Shown here one piece after another: positions 15,507-24,964 of a DNA stretch of 64,000 nucleotides (positions are counted from its first letter, which is position 1; every line of letters starts with the position of its first letter). This stretch comes from CAIZQW01 sp942493055. GTDB lineage: Bacteria > Verrucomicrobiota > Kiritimatiellia > RFP12 > UBA1067. The position numbers were made by a program, and so were the translations under genes. Where the stretch lies: assembly GCA_942493055.1 (NCBI GenBank), contig OW818680.1, forward strand, positions 1,674,001 to 1,738,000, given 5' to 3'. The notes beneath the pieces are model-generated. The model did no database searches, was not told the DNA's origin, and saw nothing but the letters and a program-made list of their open reading frames with translations.

Positions 15507-18500
15507 ATGAAAAAGTCTATTGTAGCCAGCTTGCTGGTGATCGGTTGTCTGAACGTCGGTGCGGCATTACCCCCGGAGATTGAAAACCCGGAGTGTCTCG
15601 GGATCAACAAGCAACCCTATCACGCGACGCTGATGCCCTACGCCACGCTGGAGCAGGCGCTCGGAGGCAAACGACTGGAATCCCCCTTCTGCAGGCCGTT
15701 GAATGGCCTCTGGAAATTCAACTGGGTCAAGCATCCTGATGAGCGGCCACTCGATTTTTACAAGCCCGCGTACGACGTCAGCAGCTGGAAGGATATCCCT
15801 GTGCCTTCCTGCTGGCAGGTGCTCGGCTACGGCACGCCCTACTACAAAAACATGGGCTACATCATCAAGCGTGACTTTCCGCGCGTCATGACTGAGCCGC
15901 CGCAGAACTACACCGCGTTCGTCGAGCGCAATCCGGTGGGAAGCTACCGCCGCGACTTCGAAGTGCCGTCCGACTGGTCGGGCCGCCGCGTCTTTCTCGC
16001 CTTCAGCGGCGTGGACAGCGCGTTCTTCGTCTGGGTCAACGGCGAAAAGGTCGGCTACAGCGTCAACAGCCGCAATACAGCGGAGTTTGATGTGACGCCC
16101 TTCGTGAAGCCTGGCAAGAACATGGTGGCGGTCGAGGTCTATCGCTTCAGCTCAGGAACCTACTTCGAGGACCAGGACATGTGGCGTCTTTCGGGCATTT
16201 TCCGCGACTGCTATCTCTGGGCTGCGCCGCAGGTCCATATCCGCGACTTTTTCACGCTGCCGGATCTCGATGCGCAATACAAGGACGCAACCTTGTCTGT
16301 AACAGCGACTGTGAAGAATTTTGGCTCACAAGCCGCAGCCGCGAGCAAGCTGACAGCTCTCGTCTATGATGCGGCTGGCAAACCGGTCACAACCGAGGAG
16401 TCTGTCGATGTCATGCCGCTCGCAGCAGGCACAGAGGCGCTGGTGACCTTGAAACTGGCAGTCGCCAATCCAGCGAAGTGGACAGCTGAAACACCCAACC
16501 TCTACACGACCGTCCTGAAACTCAACAACGGCTCGGAGTTCATTTCAACGCGCACGGGCTTCCGCAAGGTCGAAATCAAGGGCCGCATCTACCAGATCAA
16601 CGGTGTCCCCGTGAAGCTCAAAGGCGCGAACCGCCACGAGATGGAGGCTGACACCGGACACACGGTCAGCCGGGAGCGCATGATCCGCGACCTTGAGGTG
16701 CTCAAGCAGGGCAACTGCAACCACGTCCGCACCTGCCACTATTCTGACGATCCGCTCTGGTATGAACTGTGTGACCAGTACGGCATCTATCTGAACGCCG
16801 AAGCGAATGTCGAGTCGCACGGATACGGCTACGGGAAAGAGTCGCTCTCGAACGTCAAGGAGGCTGAAGCCGCTCATGTGGACCGCAACGTGGCGAACGT
16901 AGAGAATTTCAAGAACCACGCGTCGGTGGTGATGTGGTCGCTCGGCAACGAGGCTGGCCCAGGCCCCAACTTCCTTGCCGCACTCAAGGCGATCAAAGAT
17001 ATCGACACCTCGCGTCCGACGCATTATGAACGCTTTGGCGCCAGCCCCAATAACCCTGCGGATGTGGACAGCGAGATGTACGCCCATTGGACGCGGGTCG
17101 CCAGTATCGCGCAAAACGCAACAGGCTTCACCAAGCCCTACTACATGTGCGAATACGCTCATGCGATGAACAATTCGATGGGCTCGATCGGCGAATACAA
17201 CGATGTCTTCGACAAGTATCCGGAGGTGATGGGCGGCGCGATCTGGGAGTGGCAGGATCAGGGACTCTGGAACAATCGCGATCCGAACCACGCGTACCTC
17301 GCGTATGGCGGCGGTTTTGGCGAAGTGCCGAACGACCACTACTTCATCCACAAGGGCGTGGTCTTCGCTGACCGCTCACCCAAACCGCACTATCCCGAGA
17401 TGAAAAAGGCTTATCAGTGGATCGGCATTGGCGAGGATGACCTCGCAGCCGGTAAGGTCAAGATCCGCAACAAGTTCGCCTTCATCCCGCTCGACGGCTT
17501 CGCCGGCGAATGGACTGTGACCGGCGACGGACAGGAAATCGCCAGCGGCAAACTGCCGAAGCTCAGCATCGCGCCCGGCGCGGAACAGTCGGTTTCGATC
17601 CCCCTGCCCAAGATCCGTGCAACGCCCGGCGCCGAGTATTTTCTGCGCGTATCGTTCAAGCTCGCGAAAGACGAGCTGTGGGCCAAGGCCGGACACGAGA
17701 TTGCGTGGCAGCAATTCAAACTTCCTGTTAGTGCGGCTGCGTCCGTCGCCACTGCCGCAACGATGAAGCCCGTCACGCTGAAGCAGGATGCTGCGAACAT
17801 TGCCATCATTGGCAAAGGCTTCTCGGTCACGTTCGACAAGGCCACGGGGTTCATCAGCGCGCTCGAACGCGACGGCGTCAATCTGCTCGTTGCAGATGGC
17901 GGCCCGCGCCTCCACCTGTGGCGTGCTGCGCATCGTACAGACGACATGTGGGCCTTCAACGACTGGAAGCGCTGCGGCCTGGTCGATCCGAAGTGGAAGA
18001 CCCTGAGCATTTCCGCACAGCAGTCCAGTCCAGCCGCCGTGCGCGTGACTGCGACGGTTGAACTCCAAGGTTCCGGCACCTTTAAGATCGTCCACACCGC
18101 AGCTTACACGATCTTCGGCGACGGCTCGATCGCGATCGACAACAGTGTCAACCCGCAGGCCAAGAAGATCCCGTTTGCGCGTCTCGGCGTGCGGTTGCTG
18201 CTCAACCCCAAGCTCGACCAGTTCGCCTACCTCGGACGCGGTCCGATGGAAAACTATGCTGACCGCAAGCGCGGCTCGGATGTGGGACTCTATACCAGTA
18301 CCGTGCGCGGCAATATGACCCCCTACGCCAAGCCTATGGAGAACGGCAACCACGAGGATGTGCGCTGGGCAGCTGTCTGCGGCAAGGGGCTTCCAGGCTT
18401 GATGGCGCAGGCTGAAGACGGCCGCGTCTTGCAGGCCAGCGTGTTGCCATATACCGACGAGCAGATGGATCCGGTCGAGTACACGATTGACCTGCCGCCC

Positions 18501-19352
18501 AGCACCGCGAGCGTGCTCGTGCTCGCAGCACGCACCACAGGTGTGGGCTCTGCAGGCTGCGGACCGCGTCCGGCCGACGAATACATTGTCTGGTCAACGC
18601 CCGCGTCATTCAGCTATGTGCTGCGTCTGCTCACACCGGCTCAGATCAAGGAAGAGATGCTGGATCAGGGCCGCATGCAGGCTCCGGCCAACCGCATCAA
18701 ACCTGTGCTGGGCACCCGTGATTTTAACGGCAAGGTCACGCTGACCTGCGAGACCGCCAACGCGAAACTTGAGTACGCACTCAGCGAGGCTGCATGGACG
18801 ACCTACACCGAGCCCTTCATGGCCCCGGACGCGGAGCAATTGAATGTGCGCGCCAGTGCCACGGACATGGCGGGCTTCGCCGCCATTGTTCCGCTCGGCA
18901 AACTCGACCCGCGCGCCAAGTGGAAAATCACGGTGAGCAGCTATGAAGGCGGCGAAGGCGAGCCCGGCAATGCTGTTGACGGCCAGAACGGAAGCTTCTG
19001 GCACTCCCGTTGGTCCGGCAAAGCAGCAGAACATCCGCACTGGTTCGCCGTGGACCTTGGGCAGTCTCAGACCCTCACGGGGGTGACTGTGCTGCCTCGG
19101 CAGGGCGAGAACAGCAATGGCCGCATCAAGGACTACGAGATCTATGTCAGTGCGGACGGCAAACAGTGGGGCGAGCCTGTGGCCAAGGGGACGTGGAAGA
19201 ACAGTGGAAACGAACAGCGCGCCACCTTCAAAACCCCGGTCAAGGGACGCCACCTCAAACTCGTCGCGCTCAGCGAAGCCACAGGCCAGAAGTTCGCCAC
19301 CATCGCGGAACTCGATGTGCAGGTCGCCAAGGCCATCGGGGAAGCTATTTGA
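15507..19352 (+). CDS. GH2 beta-galactosidase with C-terminal F5/8-type (CBM32-like) domain
   Basis: 1281 aa from the ATG at 15507 (AGAAAGGGA upstream; signal peptide to about residue 19). LacZ-type layout: N-terminal sugar-binding domain (SFRRDF-like SYRRDFEVP, DQDMWRLSGIFRD), Ig-like domain, TIM barrel with acid/base E482 in SLGNEAGPG and nucleophile E549 in YMCEYAHAMNNS, then the LacZ small-chain domain (LGRGPMENYADRKRGS). About 150 C-terminal residues (AVDGQNGSFWHSRW..., DLGQ, GRHLKLVAL) form a discoidin/F5-8C carbohydrate-binding domain. The large size comes from that extra domain. Predicted secreted or periplasmic exo-galactosidase working with the GH53 and sulfatase encoded nearby. Confidence 0.92.
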   Translation: MKKSIVASLLVIGCLNVGAALPPEIENPECLGINKQPYHATLMPYATLEQALGGKRLESPFCRPLNGLWKFNWVKHPDERPLDFYKPAYDVSSWKDIPVPSCWQVLGYGTPYYKNMGYIIKRDFPRVMTEPPQNYTAFVERNPVGSYRRDFEVPSDWSGRRVFLAFSGVDSAFFVWVNGEKVGYSVNSRNTAEFDVTPFVKPGKNMVAVEVYRFSSGTYFEDQDMWRLSGIFRDCYLWAAPQVHIRDFFTLPDLDAQYKDATLSVTATVKNFGSQAAAASKLTALVYDAAGKPVTTEESVDVMPLAAGTEALVTLKLAVANPAKWTAETPNLYTTVLKLNNGSEFISTRTGFRKVEIKGRIYQINGVPVKLKGANRHEMEADTGHTVSRERMIRDLEVLKQGNCNHVRTCHYSDDPLWYELCDQYGIYLNAEANVESHGYGYGKESLSNVKEAEAAHVDRNVANVENFKNHASVVMWSLGNEAGPGPNFLAALKAIKDIDTSRPTHYERFGASPNNPADVDSEMYAHWTRVASIAQNATGFTKPYYMCEYAHAMNNSMGSIGEYNDVFDKYPEVMGGAIWEWQDQGLWNNRDPNHAYLAYGGGFGEVPNDHYFIHKGVVFADRSPKPHYPEMKKAYQWIGIGEDDLAAGKVKIRNKFAFIPLDGFAGEWTVTGDGQEIASGKLPKLSIAPGAEQSVSIPLPKIRATPGAEYFLRVSFKLAKDELWAKAGHEIAWQQFKLPVSAAASVATAATMKPVTLKQDAANIAIIGKGFSVTFDKATGFISALERDGVNLLVADGGPRLHLWRAAHRTDDMWAFNDWKRCGLVDPKWKTLSISAQQSSPAAVRVTATVELQGSGTFKIVHTAAYTIFGDGSIAIDNSVNPQAKKIPFARLGVRLLLNPKLDQFAYLGRGPMENYADRKRGSDVGLYTSTVRGNMTPYAKPMENGNHEDVRWAAVCGKGLPGLMAQAEDGRVLQASVLPYTDEQMDPVEYTIDLPPSTASVLVLAARTTGVGSAGCGPRPADEYIVWSTPASFSYVLRLLTPAQIKEEMLDQGRMQAPANRIKPVLGTRDFNGKVTLTCETANAKLEYALSEAAWTTYTEPFMAPDAEQLNVRASATDMAGFAAIVPLGKLDPRAKWKITVSSYEGGEGEPGNAVDGQNGSFWHSRWSGKAAEHPHWFAVDLGQSQTLTGVTVLPRQGENSNGRIKDYEIYVSADGKQWGEPVAKGTWKNSGNEQRATFKTPVKGRHLKLVALSEATGQKFATIAELDVQVAKAIGEAI

Positions 19353-19387
19353 TTAAAGCGTACGCCCTTTCATGTTGATATCTTTCA

Positions 19388-19990
19388 TCAACACGTAACA
19401 CGAACGCTATAAAACCGCCTCTCAAGCGGCCTGGATTCGACTTCGTTGAGCTCACCGAAAATGGGCAGCAGGTGACGTTCATAAATATTGGCCGTCACAA
19501 AGCGGGAGACGATGGGGGTGTTTGCTTTCAGCGCTTCGCGATATCGCGCTCCCATTTCTGCAGCGATCTTGAAGGCGACATGGATGAACTGCCGGAAATC
19601 CGGATTAAACAATAGGTCACCTGGAACATGACGAAGCGCGCGGGCAAAGTGTTCGCCATCCCAGGAAGCAACCTCGCTGATCAGAGGAAAATTTATCGCT
19701 CCCAGAATGGCTGCTAAGCTTGAGGCTCTCTGGCAACCCGAACCGCCGCACCGCATATCGGACGACACATGCGTCGGCATCGAACTCACGACCGAACACC
19801 TCTGGATCGCCGACATAGTCCACCCCTTTGTTAAAACGTCCGGTAAATTTTGGAGCGATCGCTTGTACGGGGATTTGTTCTTCAGAAATGGCAGCCAGAA
19901 TCACCAGCAATGTTTCTGGGGTCTGCGGATGGGCGGTCTAATCAATAGAGACTTCTGTGATAAAATCAGGCGAGCCCTTCTTGTCCAAGA
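19388..19990 (-). pseudogene. Remnant of a tagaturonate epimerase-like (UxaE family) gene
   Basis: Two minus-strand pieces in different frames look like parts of one protein. The first, upstream of 19617, reads PVQAIAPKFTGRFNKGVDYV then ESLKLSSHSGSDKFS; the second, down to 19388, reads LISEVASWDGEHFARALRH, NPDFRQFIHVAFKIAAEMG and ANIYERHLLPIFGEL. Both segments resemble D-tagaturonate epimerase (UxaE), normally about 480-500 aa. The 5' part is missing, and a frameshift with internal loss lies near 19690-19720. It is clearly non-functional for that role. Recognition of UxaE is from memory of conserved motifs. Confidence 0.65.
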
Positions 19991-20053
19991 TATGACGGTA
20001 GATCACTCCTGCCTGACGAACAGCTAAAAGCGTGTCTCCTGTGTCACATTCCA

Positions 20054-20957
20054 ATGTACCCTAAAACGCAACGACGTAAACGTGTGCTGCTCCTCCTCGG
20101 GTGGTATGCACCCCTTATTGAGGAGGGTATTGTTCGCTATGCGCGTGAAGCGGGCTGGTCACTCGACCTCCAGACCATGCGGACTGGCTCCTTTCCAGAA
20201 CCCGAAGGGCTCGATGGTATTCTGAGTATCCTGGGGGGATGGGGACACAGCCCGTCACTGCGTGGAGTTACTCACAAGCAAACTGACTGCATCGCACCAA
20301 CCCCTGGCGGTCTTTGCCGAGAACGATGATTTTGCGCTGCTGGTGTTCGATGCCTGCGCACGTGCCAAGTTGAGGATTCCTGAGGACGTGGCCCTGCTGG
20401 GTTGCGGCAACGACCCCCTGGTCGTTGACTTTGCGCCCGTCCCGCTTTCGAGCGTCGACCACGACTTTCTCGCACGCTCCTATCAGGCTGCTAAACTTTT
20501 GGACCGCCTGATGGTAGGCAAACCGCTCCCCAAAAAGCCCATCCGAATCAAGCCGACAGGGGTCATCTTAAGGCGCAGCACGGATATTCTCGCGGTCGAA
20601 GATCCTCGTCTTGCCGAAGCCCTGAGCGTCATCCGTCTCCGTTTTTCAGATGCGTCACTCTATCCACAAGCGGTGGCCGAGGCCTGAGGCATGAATCTGC
20701 GCACACTGAATCGCAGCATCTTGAAACATTTCGGACGCTCCATCGCCGACGAGATCAGGCAGGTTCGTCTGCGCCATGCCCGTCATTTATTGCTGAATAG
20801 CAAAATGACACTTTCGGAGATCACCTCGCAAAGCGGCTTTACCAACCTGCTCCACTTCCGCCGCACGTTCCTACGAGATTGCGGAACATCACCACGCCAA
20901 TGGCGCAAAAAACATACGCCTTTTCCAATGCCATCATCCAGTCATGAGAAGGGCTGA
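20054..20957 (+). pseudogene. Broken XylR-type regulator (LacI-like sensor + AraC HTH)
   Basis: Three pieces in order. The frame from 20054 encodes the start of a periplasmic-binding-like sensor (RKRVLLLLGWYAPLIEEGIV). A different frame up to 20687 holds its second half (LAVFAENDDFALLVFDACA, ALLGCGNDPLV, ILRRSTDILAV). After an in-frame TGA at 20685-20687 the same frame goes on (GMNLRTLNRSILKHFGRS...) through an AraC-type double helix-turn-helix to 20957. About 130 residues of the sensor are missing and the frame changes near 20250. Intact homologues (E. coli XylR type, about 390 aa) are sugar-responsive activators. The stop at 20957 abuts the stop of the convergent URO-D gene. Confidence 0.75.
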
Positions 20958-22208
20958 TTACGTTGGGAGCTGTCCGTTGAATTCCTTCACGGCGTTGAAC
21001 GCCGCGAGCACATTTGCAGCGGGGACTTCCGGCAGGATGTTGTGGATGGTGTTGAATACAAAGCCGCCGTTGGGCGCGAAGATCGCGCAGCGCTCAAGGA
21101 CATGTCTGCGCACCTCTTCCGGCGTGGCTTTGTTCAGCACCGATGCCGTGTCGCACCCGCCGCCCCAGAATGTAATGTCCGCGCCGAATTCGCGCTTCAG
21201 CGTGGCAGGGTCCATCTCGAAGCAGTTGGTCTGCACGGGGTTGATGATGTCATAGCCCGCGTCGATGAGATCGGGCAGGAGCCGATAGATCGAGCCGCAG
21301 GAGTGCAGAAAGGTCTTCATGCTGCTGTGCGCATGGACGTAGTCATTCAGCCGCGTATGATGGCGCTTGAACAGGGCTCGGTAACAGTCAGGCGACATGA
21401 GCGGGCCGCTGATCATACCCAGGTCGTCGCCGAAGCGCAGGATATCCGCCACGTCGCCGACCGCCGCACAGACCTTTTCCAAGCCGCGCAGGTGGATCGC
21501 CATCAATGCCTCCACAAGCCGCTCCACCTCCTCAGGCTCACACACGAGATCCATCATGAAATTATCCATGCGTCGCAGGAAGGTGCCCCACTCGAAGAGG
21601 TTGCAGCCGCAGACGATCATGAGCGCTTTGTCCGTGGTCGCCCGCAGATGAAGGGTCTTGGCGCGCAAGTCGGCCCAGAAGGTCGCGTCTGCGGCATGAT
21701 CCCACGGACTGTGTGCGAGCGTCTGCCAGAGAACCGTGCGCATGGCGGACGGAAGGTTGGCGTAGTCCGATGGATAACCGTTGAGATAGGGGAAGTGCAT
21801 CTGGTCGTAGAACGCGCCCTGATAGGGCATGCGGGCGATGACCAGACCGTCCTGCTCCACTTCGTGGGCGCCGTCACTGCGCAGGACCGGCCTGAACCAC
21901 GTCGGATATTGCGCGGTTGAACCGTCAGCCAAGGTGATGTCGTACCAGTCGCTGTCAGCGGTGTTAAAGGCGCGGCCGATGTCGATCACGTCAACGCCGA
22001 GCGCGTCGAGCACGGCATCCTCGGGCTGGGCGAGTTGCTGCACGACATCGTAGATGCGGGTATGTCCGCCCGTGATGCCGAGCGCCGTCTTCAGTTTGTT
22101 GTAGCCCATCGCCGAGATGCCGGAGCTGGGATTGGAGCCCAGGTCAATGGGCACGCGGTCTGGCTGTCGGCGGTTGATAGTTGCCAAGATTCGTTCGCGT
22201 GAAGTCAT
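20958..22208 (-). CDS. Uroporphyrinogen decarboxylase-like (URO-D family) protein
   Basis: 416 aa, no signal peptide. Start MTSRERILATINRRQPDRVP is typical of the URO-D superfamily branch that includes cobalamin-dependent methyltransferases (MtaA/MtbA, HemE fold). FLHSCGS at about residue 300, GGGCDT and a C-terminal NILPEVPAANV stretch are present; His and Cys residues in the first two are candidate zinc ligands. It starts 12 nt after the symporter stop with GAGGAGA upstream, so it is translated from the same operon. In PVC genomes such proteins often sit in sugar-catabolic clusters; a demethylation or methyl-transfer role is inferred, not shown. It is too divergent to call HemE. Confidence 0.82.
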   Translation of the reverse strand: MTSRERILATINRRQPDRVPIDLGSNPSSGISAMGYNKLKTALGITGGHTRIYDVVQQLAQPEDAVLDALGVDVIDIGRAFNTADSDWYDITLADGSTAQYPTWFRPVLRSDGAHEVEQDGLVIARMPYQGAFYDQMHFPYLNGYPSDYANLPSAMRTVLWQTLAHSPWDHAADATFWADLRAKTLHLRATTDKALMIVCGCNLFEWGTFLRRMDNFMMDLVCEPEEVERLVEALMAIHLRGLEKVCAAVGDVADILRFGDDLGMISGPLMSPDCYRALFKRHHTRLNDYVHAHSSMKTFLHSCGSIYRLLPDLIDAGYDIINPVQTNCFEMDPATLKREFGADITFWGGGCDTASVLNKATPEEVRRHVLERCAIFAPNGGFVFNTIHNILPEVPAANVLAAFNAVKEFNGQLPT

Positions 22209-22220
22209 TATTCTTTCTCC

Positions 22221-23864
22221 TCATGCAAAAATCACGTAACAGACGACCATCACGAGGATGAGCGCCACCGCCAGAATCCTCACATCGCCCAGACCTTCCA
22301 GCGGTTTCTCGGTCAGCACGGCCAGCGGGTTAGTCCAACAATATTTGTTCACGCACTCGGCCGATGGACGGGGCGTCGCCAGGCTGACCCCGACGAAAAG
22401 GCAACTGCAGATACAGAAGAGCCACCAAGCTTGCATCATAAAGGGGATGCCGAGGGTCTGGGTAAGAAGTTGGATCGGCACACCCGCCGCGTTCTTGCCG
22501 AGGAAGAAGCCCGACGCAGCCGGGAAGTCGAGGCAGAACACGAGCGCTCCGAGAAGGAACCCGCTGATCAGGGTGACGGCTGAAGCCTGCGCTGTCCCAC
22601 GTCGCCAGAAGATGCCCCAGATGAACACCGTGGAAATGGGCGGGGCGAGCACGGCGATCATCTGGTTGATGCCTGCAAAAATACCGCCGAAATGCTCGCC
22701 TTGCGTGGACCACGCGATCGCGAGCAGGAGCACCACGCCCGTCGTGATCTGCCCGATGCGCACGAGCTTATGATCGGCGATCTCCGGCTTGAGGCGCTTG
22801 ACAATGTCGATACATACGAGGGTGGCGGTCGAGTTCAATGCTCCCGCGACCGTGGACATCAGGGCCGCCAGCAGTCCTGCGACCACGAGTCCCTGAAGTC
22901 CGACGGGCAGCAGGCTTTGAACCAACACGACCAATGTCGCGTCAGGCTTGTCCGCGATCTTGTCCTTGAACAGCACATAGCCGATCACGCCAGGAAGCAC
23001 CATCAGAAAAACCGTCAGCACTTTGATGAAGCCTGCGAAGACCGGCCCCACCTGCGCATCTCGCTCGGTTTCGGCGCCCAGCACGCGCTGGACGATGGTC
23101 TGGTCGCTGCACCAATACCAGATCCCCAGCACCGGGTATCCCAGCAGCATCGCATACCACGCATACGGACCATCGGAACGGAGCATACTTAATTGATCCG
23201 GTTTGACTGCAGCACGCAGGCCGCTTAACGAGGTGACACCTTGCTCGCCAAGCGCATGCAGGCCGAACAGCGTAACCGCCGCCGCGCCGACCAGCAACAG
23301 TATCGTTTGGATCGCTTCTGTAACCGCGACCGCTTTGAGACCGCCCAGCACCGTGTACACCAGCGTCAGGCCTGACACAATCAGGATCGACCAGACGATA
23401 TCGATGTCGACAAAGCTCTGGAAGACCACGGCCCCCGCATAAAGCGTGACACCGATGTGGATGAAGAGCGCACCGAAGATCGCCATCACCGCGAGAATCG
23501 TACGGGAGGTCGGACCATACCGGCCCTCGATATATTCCGGCAGCGTCGAAATTTTAGTCCTGAAATAAAACGGCGCGAAGATCAGGCCGAGCGTGATCAG
23601 CAGAAACGGAGCCAGCCACTCGAAATTGCCCACGACCATTCCTTCGCTGAACCCTGAAGAGGCCAGTCCAATCATGTGGACGGTTGAGATGTTTGTGGCA
23701 AAGAGCGCCATGCCCACGACCGGCCACTTCAGCGAGCGCGCAGCCAGAAAATAGCTACTGGAACTGCGGGTCGATTGTCGCCCGGAGAAAACACCAATCA
23801 CGGTGATTCCCAACAAATAGGCAAGGATGATCATCAGGTCAACGATGTGTAGCTTCATCTCCAT
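22221..23864 (-). CDS. Sodium:solute symporter (SSS/SGLT family)
   Basis: 547 aa, about 13-14 hydrophobic helices. Family features: LMIILAYLLGITVIGVFSGR start, NISTVHMIGLASSGFSEG with the sodium-site region, GRYGPTSR after helix 4, and a long C-terminal helix. SSS members import sugars, uronates, sialic acids or amino acids with sodium. Fused by operon to a URO-D gene and divergent from an AraC regulator, it is probably a carbohydrate importer; the substrate cannot be told. Start at 23864 (AAAGGAAAA upstream); an ATG two codons later is possible. Confidence 0.88.
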   Translation of the reverse strand: MEMKLHIVDLMIILAYLLGITVIGVFSGRQSTRSSSSYFLAARSLKWPVVGMALFATNISTVHMIGLASSGFSEGMVVGNFEWLAPFLLITLGLIFAPFYFRTKISTLPEYIEGRYGPTSRTILAVMAIFGALFIHIGVTLYAGAVVFQSFVDIDIVWSILIVSGLTLVYTVLGGLKAVAVTEAIQTILLLVGAAAVTLFGLHALGEQGVTSLSGLRAAVKPDQLSMLRSDGPYAWYAMLLGYPVLGIWYWCSDQTIVQRVLGAETERDAQVGPVFAGFIKVLTVFLMVLPGVIGYVLFKDKIADKPDATLVVLVQSLLPVGLQGLVVAGLLAALMSTVAGALNSTATLVCIDIVKRLKPEIADHKLVRIGQITTGVVLLLAIAWSTQGEHFGGIFAGINQMIAVLAPPISTVFIWGIFWRRGTAQASAVTLISGFLLGALVFCLDFPAASGFFLGKNAAGVPIQLLTQTLGIPFMMQAWWLFCICSCLFVGVSLATPRPSAECVNKYCWTNPLAVLTEKPLEGLGDVRILAVALILVMVVCYVIFA

Positions 23865-23917
23865 TTTTCCTTTTCAGAAACGGGTCTCGTCGTTCTTGCA
23901 CCAAGCGAACGATGAAG

Positions 23918-23926
23918 AGTATATCA
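23918..23926 (-). promoter_or_regulatory. Possible extended -10 for the symporter operon
   Basis: Minus strand TGATATACT, identical to the motif before the GH16 gene, 54 nt upstream of the symporter start. No clear -35. It lies in the divergent space where the AraC regulator would be expected to bind. Confidence 0.35.
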
Positions 23927-23959
23927 GGGTGAACTTACACTTGCGTTCAATTTCGTGAT

Positions 23960-24964
23960 GTGGTAAATTTCACACAAATGCAGCGCGGCAAAATCATCAG
24001 TTACGGCCATATCGAGAACCAACTCATGCACCCCCATCGGAACACGGGAATGGAAATCGTACTGGTCGAACAGGGCCATCTGGAATGGGCGGTGGATAAC
24101 CGGCCCGAGGTGCTGACACCGGGTTCTGTTTTTTTCACGCTGCCCTGGCAGGCGCATGGAAGCCTCTTGCTCCGCGAACCGAAAAACCGCATTTACTTTA
24201 TTCTGTTTGAACTTGCGGAACCCTATACCACGCCGAGCACCTCGATACGCTTCCCGCAAAGATTCGGGTTCAGCCTAAAAGAGGAAAAGATGCTCAGCCG
24301 TCTCTTTTGCGGAACCACGCGGCACGTCTGGGCATTATCCGCAACGGCCCAGCAGATATTTGCCGATCTGATCCGCCTGCTGGATTCGCCGACCCCTCTC
24401 AACACCAGTGCGTCCATGGCGCTCTTACGCTGTCTGATCCTGGAGGTGGCCCTGAGCATCGAAAACCAAAGCAAGACGCAGGTTAAGGATTCCTATTCCG
24501 CAACACGCGTACGCCGATTTCTTCAGCAACTGAATGGCCGAATTGATGAAGCATGGACATTAGAACAGATGGCAACGGAATGCGGCGTCAAACGCACACA
24601 ATTTGCCAAGATCTGTCAGTCGGTCAGCGGATATCCGCCGTATACCTATCTCAGCCGGTTGCGCTTTGAAAAGGCTTGCGAGTTACTCCGGGAAACCACG
24701 CTTTCCATTACCGACATCACCTATACCTGCGGCTACGGGTCCACCCAATATCTGGCGGCCAGTTTCAAAAAAGGCGCGCGCATGTCGCCGTCAGACTATC
24801 GGAAGCTCTCCCCGCAACTGGAGGCGATTCTCTCCGCCGGCTGGGAAAAACCTGAATGTCGCACACGCGCAGAGGAACGGGTCCGGCGTCAGCTCTTGCA
24901 CTCGGTCGACAACAAGCCCCATCCCACGCTCACTACAGCTCTTCGCCATTCAACCAGAGACTGA
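23960..24964 (+). CDS. AraC-family transcriptional regulator
   Basis: 334 aa. N-terminal cupin-like sensor (MHPHRNTGMEIVLVEQGHLEW..., VLTPGSVFFTLPWQAHG) and a C-terminal AraC double helix-turn-helix (WTLEQMATECGVKRTQFAK ... SITDITYTCGYGSTQYLAASF). About 45 residues follow the HTH. The start is GTG at 23960 or ATG at 23978; neither has a strong ribosome binding site. It is divergent from the symporter/URO-D operon and likely controls it in response to a sugar. Its end overlaps the convergent DUF5703 gene by 32 nt. Confidence 0.85.
   Translation: MVNFTQMQRGKIISYGHIENQLMHPHRNTGMEIVLVEQGHLEWAVDNRPEVLTPGSVFFTLPWQAHGSLLLREPKNRIYFILFELAEPYTTPSTSIRFPQRFGFSLKEEKMLSRLFCGTTRHVWALSATAQQIFADLIRLLDSPTPLNTSASMALLRCLILEVALSIENQSKTQVKDSYSATRVRRFLQQLNGRIDEAWTLEQMATECGVKRTQFAKICQSVSGYPPYTYLSRLRFEKACELLRETTLSITDITYTCGYGSTQYLAASFKKGARMSPSDYRKLSPQLEAILSAGWEKPECRTRAEERVRRQLLHSVDNKPHPTLTTALRHSTRD

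Noticed and set aside
16545..17351. Long minus-strand frames opposite the GH2 gene (and similar ones opposite other GC-rich genes)
   Set aside because: They mirror the codon pattern of the real gene and show no domain or start signal.
20958..22208. HemE, uroporphyrinogen decarboxylase of heme synthesis
   Set aside because: Too divergent, has a HSCG zinc-type motif of the methyltransferase branch, and is linked to a symporter rather than heme genes.
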